Source of the DNA: CAZIRF01 sp964541755
Lineage (GTDB): Bacteria > Spirochaetota > Spirochaetia > Treponematales > Breznakiellaceae
Direction of reading: 5' to 3'
DNA length: 14,126 nt
NCBI GenBank assembly: GCA_964541755.1
Contig: CAZIRF010000057.1
Location: 1-14,126 of the forward strand
Positions within the stretch are counted from its first letter, which is position 1. Each line of letters begins with the position of its first letter. The translations under genes were made by a program, and so were the position numbers. The notes under the pieces were generated by a model. It saw nothing but the letters and a program-made list of their open reading frames with translations, was not told the origin of the DNA and did no database searches. This document shows positions 7,963 through 13,338 of this stretch, piece after piece.

Positions 7963-8514
7963 ATGAAAGCCTTGCGTCTATCCGCCTTAATAATTCCCCT
8001 GGCTCTGGCGTTCTTCGCACCCGGTCTGAGCCCCTTGGGGGCCCAGCAACTCACCCGTATTGCACTGGTAGATCTGGGTAAGGTCTATACTGAATTTTTT
8101 CGGGATTCGAAAGCCGTACGCGATTTTGAAGAAAAGACGGCCCGTGTTCGTTCCGAAGTCGAACGCATGACCGGGGACTTGCAGAATCTTCAAAAGAAGA
8201 AGCTTGAGGCTGATGAAAATGCCGACAGCGACCTCTCCCTTACCCTTGAAAGTGAAATTGCACAGAAGGCTGCCTTTCTCAAGGAGTACTACCGCATCAA
8301 GATGGCCGAGTTGGAGACCGAGAAGAAGAATCTCGCGACCTCGGACAGTTTCATGCAGCAGGTGTACGACGAAGTGCGCAAGTTGGGAGAAGGGGAGGGC
8401 TACTCATTGGTTGTCGATATCAAGGATTTGCCTGGTATCCTCTGGTACAGCCAGACCATAGATATAACGGAACAGCTGATTAGCAAGCTTCGTGCCATGT
8501 CAAATCGCCAGTAG
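7963..8514 (+). CDS. skp: OmpH/Skp-family periplasmic chaperone
   Basis: A 183-residue exported protein that should hold unfolded outer-membrane proteins in the periplasm and deliver them to BamA. The signal peptide is about residues 1-27 (KALRLSALIIPLALAFF, cleavage after LGA before QQL). The mature protein opens with the family hallmark RIALVDLGKVYTEF (32-45). A charged, heptad-like coiled-coil region spans about 48-130 (the Skp tentacles). The closing beta-strand/helix YSLVVDIKDLPGILWYSQTI (147-166) leads into DITEQLISKL, matching the OmpH C-terminus. AAAGGAG (7951-7957) precedes the ATG by 5 bases, and the gap from bamA is 14 bp, so the two are co-transcribed. In some Treponema genomes mutS follows; here the next gene is the convergent fapA-like gene. 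Confidence 0.92.
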   Translation: MKALRLSALIIPLALAFFAPGLSPLGAQQLTRIALVDLGKVYTEFFRDSKAVRDFEEKTARVRSEVERMTGDLQNLQKKKLEADENADSDLSLTLESEIAQKAAFLKEYYRIKMAELETEKKNLATSDSFMQQVYDEVRKLGEGEGYSLVVDIKDLPGILWYSQTIDITEQLISKLRAMSNRQ

Positions 8515-8530
8515 GGGGTTCCTGTAGCCA

Positions 8531-8570
8531 GTGAGCCCTGTCCAAAAGATCATGTTTTAATGGGGCTTAC
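8531..8570. other. Possible hairpin between the convergent skp and fapA-like genes
   Basis: GTGAGCCC (8531-8538) can pair with GGGCTTAC (8563-8570) with one G-U wobble, around a 24-base loop that itself contains AAAA and TTTT arms (8544-8558). The right arm includes the TAA stop of the minus-strand gene. There is no T-run on either side, so this is not a classical terminator. It is the only structure I see in the 52-bp convergent gap. Confidence 0.25.
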
Positions 8571-9982
8571 ATCTTCTCGATACTGATGCAGCCTTTGGTT
8601 TTGTCGAGCTTGAATCGGGTTTTGGATATCTCTTTTTCGATCCAGAGTGCCACGTGGCAGATTTCTATGAGGGTATTTGCTGCCGTGGTGCCGGATACCT
8701 CTACACAGGCGTTTTCGTCGGCATCCAGGGCTCCCAGGAGTTCTGCTACCCGAAGATTGGTCTTTTCAAGGTCTTTTGCGAGGTTTTGTTCTGCTTCGCG
8801 ATAACCCGCTTCTCTCTCGTGCGGAATTCCGCGGGCGAGGGTTTCCCTCAAGCGTTGGAGTTTGAGCGAGACGACACGTATTCGCTCATTCATTTTTTCA
8901 AGTTCCTGTTGAACCGTAAAGTCTATGCCGCAGTGGATTTTGGTTTGTTTTCCGTGTTCGCTACCGATATCTGCTGCGCGTATGCCTCGGATTGCGTAGA
9001 CTTCTCCCCCGATAATACGGCCCTTGTCGCCACAGTCCACCTTCCCCATTGTATAGACCTGAGAGTTGATAATGGCTCCGGTCACGTGGACGTCATTACG
9101 AGCGGCGATTCGGCAATTCTGGATGAATTTGGCGCGCACTTCGTTGCCCACCCGGATGTAGCCGCCCAATCTGCCGATTATGCCTCCGGCGACCAGAAGG
9201 TCTTTTTTTGCCACGACATCGCTGGCATCGAGGGTCTGTTTTGCAATTATTGACGAACCGGCGTATATCTTGAATCCGTCCGCGACCGGACCGTCTATGA
9301 CAACGTCGCCGGGAAAGACAACATGGCCGGTCTTGTAGTCGATGCCGCCCTTTATCGTGAGAATCTCTTCGACAGAGAGCTCCCCGTTGTTTTCAATAAG
9401 CCGGCCGTCGCAACCTGCCCTGATGGCCTCTTTTTCTGTTACGGTGTTGGAACCGCCACGAGCAGTCTCGGGGTGGCGGATGGTCTTGGGGATTATCTGG
9501 CCATGTATGTTTTTGCCATCTTCACCGAAGGTCCTTTCGCGGCGTATGGCCAGTTTTTGGCCCTTCTTGACGATGACAAAGGGTGATATTTCGCGGTAGT
9601 CGACGCGGGGTACCTCGCCGTCCGGCATTTTGGGCCAGACCCGGAAGGCCGGGTTCATTTCGTAGAACTCGTCAACCTCTTCGACGGGGGGATCGCCTCT
9701 GGCGATAAGAACCGAACGGATGATCTTGTGCTCGAGGTTGCACTCCATCGCCTGGGTCTGGATGCTGTCCCAGTCAAGGCCGTGGACGATGTTGACCCGT
9801 TCGAGGGCCGCACTCAGGTAATCGGGATCGAGGGCCTTGCCGGCCCCGGTGGGTGGGTAGAAATCTGCCCGTGCTTCGAGAGCCTGTTCATCGAGGACGA
9901 TTTCAATGCGTCCGTCCTCATTCCCGATGCCGGTGAGCGTTATGCGTTGTGTCTCTCTGTCCTGCTCTTGAGGCTCGCTCAC
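8567..9982 (-). CDS. FapA / DUF342 family protein
   Basis: A 471-residue cytoplasmic protein of the DUF342/FapA family. In Vibrio, FapA is linked to flagellar assembly and PTS sensing; its biochemical role in spirochaetes is not established. The N-terminal part (1-130) is family-specific. VDYREISPFVIVKKGQKLA (128-146) and RTFGEDGKNIHGQIIPK (150-166) are typical DUF342 signatures. Residues about 200-345 form the glycine/valine-rich beta-helix (DLLVAGGIIGRLGGYIRVGN, NDVHVTGAIINSQVYTMGKV, GRIIGGEVYAIRGI). A coiled coil spans about 356-418, then a short C-terminal beta segment. The start is GTG at 9982, chosen because GGAGGG lies 5 bases upstream. It is divergent from argR and convergent with skp. 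No flagellar gene is nearby, so a link to motility is only inferred from the family. Confidence 0.85.
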   Translation of the reverse strand: MSEPQEQDRETQRITLTGIGNEDGRIEIVLDEQALEARADFYPPTGAGKALDPDYLSAALERVNIVHGLDWDSIQTQAMECNLEHKIIRSVLIARGDPPVEEVDEFYEMNPAFRVWPKMPDGEVPRVDYREISPFVIVKKGQKLAIRRERTFGEDGKNIHGQIIPKTIRHPETARGGSNTVTEKEAIRAGCDGRLIENNGELSVEEILTIKGGIDYKTGHVVFPGDVVIDGPVADGFKIYAGSSIIAKQTLDASDVVAKKDLLVAGGIIGRLGGYIRVGNEVRAKFIQNCRIAARNDVHVTGAIINSQVYTMGKVDCGDKGRIIGGEVYAIRGIRAADIGSEHGKQTKIHCGIDFTVQQELEKMNERIRVVSLKLQRLRETLARGIPHEREAGYREAEQNLAKDLEKTNLRVAELLGALDADENACVEVSGTTAANTLIEICHVALWIEKEISKTRFKLDKTKGCISIEKM

Positions 9983-9999
9983 GGGTACCCTCCAATGTC

Positions 10000-10028
10000 A
10001 GTATCGGCCCAAATCCGGCATATCTCAA
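10000..10028 (-). promoter_or_regulatory. Candidate promoter of the fapA-like gene
   Basis: On the minus strand TTGAGA (10028-10023; 5 of 6), a 17-base spacer and GATACT (10005-10000; 4 of 6). Transcription would start near 9993, leaving a very short leader that still contains GGAGGG before the GTG at 9982. It is back-to-back with the argR promoter, with 13 bases between the two -35 boxes. Confidence 0.5.
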
Positions 10029-10041
10029 GCATTCCCGGGGC

Positions 10042-10070
10042 TTGCACAAAGCCGATTGAAAACGTATCTT
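10042..10070 (+). promoter_or_regulatory. Candidate promoter of argR
   Basis: TTGCAC (10042-10047), a 17-base spacer and TATCTT (10065-10070; 4 of 6). The -35 hexamer is identical to that proposed for tmk. The predicted start near 10077 lies downstream of the in-frame ATG at 10072, which argues that this ATG is not the argR start. Confidence 0.45.
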
Positions 10071-10083
10071 TATGCAGAAAATC

Positions 10084-10097
10084 GGCATAATTATTCG
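10084..10097 (+). promoter_or_regulatory. ARG-box-like operator in the argR leader
   Basis: GGCATAATTATTCG matches the ArgR operator core TGAAT-WWWW-ATTCA at 11 of 14 positions, including the central AATT and the ATTC of the right half. It sits about 7-20 bases downstream of the predicted transcription start and runs into the GAGGGG ribosome site (10097-10102). Binding there would block transcription or elongation, so argR is probably autoregulated. The match is seen; the regulation is inferred. Confidence 0.5.
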
Positions 10098-10107
10098 AGG
10101 GGTCTGT

Positions 10108-10581
10108 GTGAAAGAGCGGCTCGCGCGTCTCAAGGCAATACGAAAACTCATCCGCACTTACCGCATCGAGTCGCAGGAAACCCTCTTGGGATACCTGCAA
10201 CGGGAAGCCTTTACGGTAACCCAAGCTACCCTTTCGCGGGATCTCAAGCTCCTCAAGGTTGGCAAGGTCTCCGATGGGCAGAATGGCTATGTCTACGCCC
10301 TCCCCGGCGAAGATGAAGCCCCGGAAGCCGATCGCAGCTGTGTCCAGGATTTCCTGCGTGGGTACATCTCCATCGACTGGTCTGGGCCGCTCGTCGTTAT
10401 CAAAACCTACTCGGGCCACTCTGATTCTGTTGCCCTCGCCATTGACACCCTCGCTCTCGATGATGTACTCGGAACAATCTCCGGCCGCGACAACACCGTC
10501 TTCGTCTGCCTGCGCGAGGGGCTGAAGGGAGAGGATTTTCTCGCACACTTGAAGGAAAAAATACCCGAAATCGAGGATTGA
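10108..10581 (+). CDS. argR: Arginine repressor ArgR/AhrC family
   Basis: A 157-residue transcription regulator of arginine metabolism that normally forms hexamers with L-arginine as co-repressor. The N-terminal winged helix (about 1-65) contains the canonical TVTQATLSRDLKLLKVGKV with SRD at 43-45. The C-terminal oligomerisation/ligand domain (about 78-157) contains VVIKTYSGHSDSVALAIDTL and DDVLGTISGRDNTVFVCLRE. The usual ligand motif GDDT is here GRDNT (126-130), an unusual form. GTG at 10108 is preferred over the in-frame ATG at 10072: it has GAGGGG 5 bases upstream, matches the family's N-terminal length, and the earlier ATG precedes the predicted transcript start. No arginine biosynthesis or deiminase gene is in the window, so its targets lie elsewhere. 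Confidence 0.92.
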   Translation: MKERLARLKAIRKLIRTYRIESQETLLGYLQREAFTVTQATLSRDLKLLKVGKVSDGQNGYVYALPGEDEAPEADRSCVQDFLRGYISIDWSGPLVVIKTYSGHSDSVALAIDTLALDDVLGTISGRDNTVFVCLREGLKGEDFLAHLKEKIPEIED

Positions 10582-10607
10582 CGCCGGGCCTGCCCGCACG
10601 GCATACA
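10578..10607 (+). promoter_or_regulatory. Possible pgi promoter
   Basis: TTGACG (10578-10583; 5 of 6) overlaps the argR stop codon. An 18-base spacer leads to CATACA (10602-10607; 3 of 6). Transcription would start near 10614 and give pgi a leader of about 80 bases. The -10 is weak, so read-through from argR remains possible. Confidence 0.3.
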
Positions 10608-10674
10608 TGTAAACAGGACCTGCTTCGGCAGGCATGAAACACAGTGTCACGTCCGGTCCCACTGTCAACCGGAC
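10585..10674 (+). promoter_or_regulatory. Structured argR-pgi intergenic RNA with alternative pairings
   Basis: Several exact inverted repeats compete in this short gap. GCCTGCC (10588-10594) can pair with GGCAGGC (10627-10633), while CCTGC (10619-10623) can pair locally with GCAGG (10628-10632) around a TTCG tetraloop. GTCCGGT (10651-10657) can pair with ACCGGAC (10668-10674), while ACAGTG (10641-10646) can pair with CACTGT (10660-10665); these two cross each other. The last arm ends 10 bases before GGAGGA of pgi. No U-run follows any stem, so a terminator is not evident. The repeats are seen; a regulatory role is inferred. Confidence 0.4.
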
Positions 10675-10693
10675 CGCTTCAAATGGAGGAACC

Positions 10694-12283
10694 ATGCCCA
10701 ATTATCAGAATCCCGATGAAAGCCAGGCTTGGCGCAAGCTCGAAAGCCTCTCTCCGCTCAAGGATCGTTTTTCATTCAAGGATGCACTCACTGCCGAGCG
10801 CATCGCAGCCTACCATGCGCCAATGGCCGCGGGGCTCGAGTACTCGTATGCCGCAAAACTCGTCGACGACGCCGTCCTTGCCGCCCTCCAGGGCTTTGCG
10901 GATGAAATGGACTTGATTGCAAAATTCCGCGAGCTCGCCGGCGGGGCTGTCGTCAATACCGGCGAAAAACGCAAAGTCCTCCATCACCTTCTGCGTGGCG
11001 AACTCGCGGGAAAAGTCGTTGAGGGCGGCAAGGACCTCGGGGCCTTTTATCGCGGTGAACTCGCGCGCTTCGGCGCCTTTGCAGACGCGGTTCACTCGCT
11101 CTCCTTCAAGGGCGCGACCGGCAAGCCCTTCGACACCGTCGTCCAGATTGGTATCGGCGGCTCCGATTTGGGCCCCCGCGCCCTCTACCTCGCCCTTGAA
11201 AACCTCGCAGCCGCGCGCTCTTCTCTCAAGATGAAGGCCCGTTTCATCTCCAATGTCGATCCCGATGACGGCGCACAGGTCGTCGCTGCCGTTAATCTCG
11301 AGACCAGCCTCTTTGTCCTCGTGTCGAAGAGCGGCGTTACCCAAGAGACTCTGGCCAACGAGCTCTTCGTCAAGGCGGCTCTTGCCAATGCCGGTCTCGA
11401 CCCTGCAAAACACATGGTCGCCGTCACGAGCGAGACGAGCCCCCTGGCCCACAATACGGCCTACCTCGACTCCTTTTACATCGACGATTACATCGGTGGG
11501 CGCTATTCCTCCAGTTCTGCTGTGGGGGGTGTCGTTCTTTCGCTCGCCTTCGGCAAAGAGTGGTTCACCGCCTTCCTCGAGGGGGCCCACGCCGCAGACA
11601 AGAGCGCCCTCGAGGCCGATATCCGCAAGAACCCGGCTCTTCTCGATGCCCTTATCGGCGTTTGGGAGCGGAATTTCCTCAACTATCCCTCGACCGCCAT
11701 TCTCCCCTACAGCCAGGCCCTCTCGCGCTTCCCGGCCCATCTGCAGCAGCTGGATATGGAGTCGAACGGCAAGCGGGTAAACCGCGAGGGCGGGGCCATC
11801 AATTACAAGACCGGGCCCGTGATCTTCGGCGAACCCGGGACGAACGGCCAGCATTCCTTCTATCAGCTCCTGCACCAGGGGACCGATATCGTTCCCCTGC
11901 AGTTTATCGGTTTTCGTTCGAGCCAGAAGGGAGAGGATGTGGTCGTCGACTACTCGACGAGCCAGACCAAACTCGCTGCCAACCTCGTCGCGCAGATCGT
12001 CGCCTTTGCCTGCGGCAAGGACGACGGCGACGCCAACAAGGTATTTCCCGGCCGCCGGCCCTCGAGCCTCATCGTCGGCGATCGCCTTGAGCCGGCCGCA
12101 CTCGGGGCCCTGCTTGCCCACTTCGAGAACAAGGTCATGTTCCAGGGCTTTGCCTGGAATGTGAACAGCTTTGATCAGGAGGGTGTCCAGTTGGGCAAGG
12201 TCCTTACCAAGCAGGTCCTCTCCGGCAAGAGCGGGAGTCCCGCCCTCGACTCTTATGCAAAGCTCTTGGGGGTTTCGGTCTGA
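10694..12283 (+). CDS. pgi: Glucose-6-phosphate isomerase
   Basis: Cytoplasmic glycolytic/gluconeogenic enzyme interconverting glucose-6-phosphate and fructose-6-phosphate; 529 residues, slightly shorter than the E. coli enzyme. Signature 1 is DYIGGRYSSSSAVG (265-278) and signature 2 is AWNVNSFDQEGVQLGK (487-502). The phosphate-binding loop SKSGVTQET (211-219) is intact. The catalytic set can be read directly: Glu356 in MESNGK, His387 in TNGQHSFYQLLHQG, and Lys502. The ATG at 10694 is chosen over the in-frame upstream ATG at 10634 because GGAGGA lies directly before it and because the extension looks unrelated to the family. Codons are strongly biased to C/G-ending forms, consistent with high expression. 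It ends in a strong intrinsic terminator. Confidence 0.97.
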   Translation: MPNYQNPDESQAWRKLESLSPLKDRFSFKDALTAERIAAYHAPMAAGLEYSYAAKLVDDAVLAALQGFADEMDLIAKFRELAGGAVVNTGEKRKVLHHLLRGELAGKVVEGGKDLGAFYRGELARFGAFADAVHSLSFKGATGKPFDTVVQIGIGGSDLGPRALYLALENLAAARSSLKMKARFISNVDPDDGAQVVAAVNLETSLFVLVSKSGVTQETLANELFVKAALANAGLDPAKHMVAVTSETSPLAHNTAYLDSFYIDDYIGGRYSSSSAVGGVVLSLAFGKEWFTAFLEGAHAADKSALEADIRKNPALLDALIGVWERNFLNYPSTAILPYSQALSRFPAHLQQLDMESNGKRVNREGGAINYKTGPVIFGEPGTNGQHSFYQLLHQGTDIVPLQFIGFRSSQKGEDVVVDYSTSQTKLAANLVAQIVAFACGKDDGDANKVFPGRRPSSLIVGDRLEPAALGALLAHFENKVMFQGFAWNVNSFDQEGVQLGKVLTKQVLSGKSGSPALDSYAKLLGVSV

Positions 12284-12294
12284 TAGCTGAGCCC

Positions 12295-12334
12295 GCTTCA
12301 TTCCCAAAGAGGTGAAGCCCCGGGCGACCGGGGC
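12295..12334 (+). other. Two hairpins in the pgi 3' untranslated region
   Basis: GCTTCA (12295-12300) can pair with TGAAGC (12313-12318) around a 12-base loop. GCCCCGG (12317-12323) pairs perfectly with CCGGGGC (12328-12334) around GCGA, a GNRA tetraloop. The arms overlap by two bases, so both cannot form fully at once. Neither is followed by a T-run; the actual terminator comes next. Confidence 0.5.
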
Positions 12335-12341
12335 ACAGAGC

Positions 12342-12377
12342 CGGCCCGCGCGTATGCGCGGGCCGTTTTGTTGTTCT
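12342..12377 (+). terminator. Intrinsic terminator of pgi
   Basis: A 10-bp perfect GC-rich stem, CGGCCCGCGC (12342-12351) with GCGCGGGCCG (12356-12365) and a GTAT loop, is followed by TTTTGTTGTTCT. This is a classical rho-independent terminator in the plus direction. On the minus strand no T-run follows the stem, so it should not serve the converging M28 gene. Confidence 0.9.
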
Positions 12378-12392
12378 ATCTTGGTGCTTCTG

Positions 12393-13325
12393 TCAATGCC
12401 GGTATGGTCCGCAGAGGGCCACCTGGAAGCGAACCATCCGCGCAAAAGACGAGGACGTAAGGCTTTCAAGATTGTCCTGCGGGCTGTGGAAAAGCTTCCA
12501 GGTATGCGGTACGGCGGATGTATGGTCCCCCTCGTCCCGGGCGATGAGGGCCGTACGCAGCTCCCTCTTCCTGCCGGCTCCTGCAAGCAGGAGCTGTGCC
12601 TCGTCTGACGGCAGCAGGGTGATTGTCTGTGCGAGGACCCCCGCAGCGAGAAAGCCTGCGTCGTCGGAGAACGGGGTAGGGGCCAGGAAGCGCTCTTGCC
12701 CGGCGATACCCGCCGCAGCGTCGAGCGCCCTGCGCCGCAGCTGGTGCAGGCGGCTGCGTGTTTTGTCCAAGGCCGGAACCCTTTCGTCTGCCAGGAGGCG
12801 GTCTATGGTCGTCGAGAGGATGAGGGTATCGCCACGGCCGCAGGCATCGAAGATGAAGACGTCGGTGGTATCGGGGAGTATGCTCTCAAGGGCCTTTGCA
12901 AGGCCGCAGGCTCCCTGTCCATGGGCGCCCTCGCAGCCGGCGGCCTCTTCGCGGTCGGTGAAGACGATGGTCCATCCGCCCATTTTCGCGTTTCCCAGCT
13001 GCCGGGCGGCCTCGGCGAGTTGAAAGACGGCCGCACTGTTGTCGTTTGCCCCGGGAGAGTCTCCGTGGCGGTCGTAGTGGGCAATGCAGACGCAGCGCCG
13101 CCCCCCCGTATTGCCGGCTTGATGCCCCGGGGCAAGGATGATATGCCGGCTCCCCGCCAGGGAAACGGAACCCAGATGGAGGCCACTGCGTGCCGCCAGG
13201 TCTTCGAGCAGGGTGATGAGGACGTCGTGCCGATCAATGCCGGCTTCGAGGAATTGTAAAATGGAATCGGGGTAGCCGCGTATCACCGGCAGAGTATACC
13301 CCCTCCAGCTTGACCTTGTCGCCAT
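12393..13325 (-). CDS. M28-family zinc aminopeptidase-like protein
   Basis: Probable cytoplasmic metallopeptidase; no signal peptide or membrane helix. With the ATG at 13325 it is 310 residues. The M28 metal and catalytic residues are all visible: His83 and Asp85 (CIAHYDRHGDS), Asp95 (GANDNSAAV), Glu126-Glu127 (FTDREEAAG), Asp160 (VFIFDACGRGD) and His280 (FHSPQDNLESL). The fold-typical SDDAGFLAAGV is also present. It is therefore likely active, removing N-terminal residues from peptides; substrate is unknown. The start is uncertain: the ATG has no ribosome site and leaves only 8 bases to the divergent hsp33. An in-frame GTG at 13286 (297 residues) lies about 7 bases after TATACT and 12 bases after GGAGGGG, and is a fair alternative. 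Confidence 0.8.
   Translation of the reverse strand: MATRSSWRGYTLPVIRGYPDSILQFLEAGIDRHDVLITLLEDLAARSGLHLGSVSLAGSRHIILAPGHQAGNTGGRRCVCIAHYDRHGDSPGANDNSAAVFQLAEAARQLGNAKMGGWTIVFTDREEAAGCEGAHGQGACGLAKALESILPDTTDVFIFDACGRGDTLILSTTIDRLLADERVPALDKTRSRLHQLRRRALDAAAGIAGQERFLAPTPFSDDAGFLAAGVLAQTITLLPSDEAQLLLAGAGRKRELRTALIARDEGDHTSAVPHTWKLFHSPQDNLESLTSSSFARMVRFQVALCGPYRH
13293..13322 (-). promoter_or_regulatory. Possible promoter of the M28 gene
   Basis: On the minus strand GCGACA (13322-13317; 4 of 6), an 18-base spacer and TATACT (13298-13293; 5 of 6). The predicted start coincides with the alternative GTG start at 13286. If used, the ATG at 13325 cannot be the start. Confidence 0.3.
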
Positions 13326-13338
13326 AATTGTCTATGCA
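13310..13338 (+). promoter_or_regulatory. Possible promoter of hsp33
   Basis: TTGACC (13310-13315; 5 of 6), a 17-base spacer and TATGCA (13333-13338; 3 of 6). Transcription would begin near 13345, at the second in-frame ATG (13346). It overlaps the opposing candidate promoter of the M28 gene. The -10 is weak. Confidence 0.3.

Noticed and set aside
6843..8081. A 412-codon plus-strand frame over the 3' part of bamA and the start of skp
   Set aside because: It lies in another frame of genes whose products are unmistakable; its Ser/Pro/Arg-rich content is typical of a frame shadow.
10072..10107. 12-codon N-terminal extension of argR from ATG 10072
   Set aside because: The ATG precedes the predicted transcript start, has no ribosome site and extends beyond the usual ArgR N-terminus; GTG 10108 has GAGGGG at proper spacing.
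10634..10693. 20-codon N-terminal extension of pgi from ATG 10634
   Set aside because: The extension lies in the inverted-repeat leader and lacks family similarity; ATG 10694 has GGAGGA just upstream.
9979..10701. A 240-codon minus-strand frame opposite argR that ends in a GTGA overlap with the fapA-like gene
   Set aside because: The overlap looks like an operon junction, but the frame is fully antisense to a convincing argR, shows no domain, and covers the divergent promoter region. Treated as chance.
10772..12586. A 604-codon open frame on the minus strand opposite pgi
   Set aside because: It mirrors pgi almost end to end, has no recognisable motif, and crosses the strong terminator. The C/G-biased codons of pgi remove stop codons from the opposite strand, which explains it.
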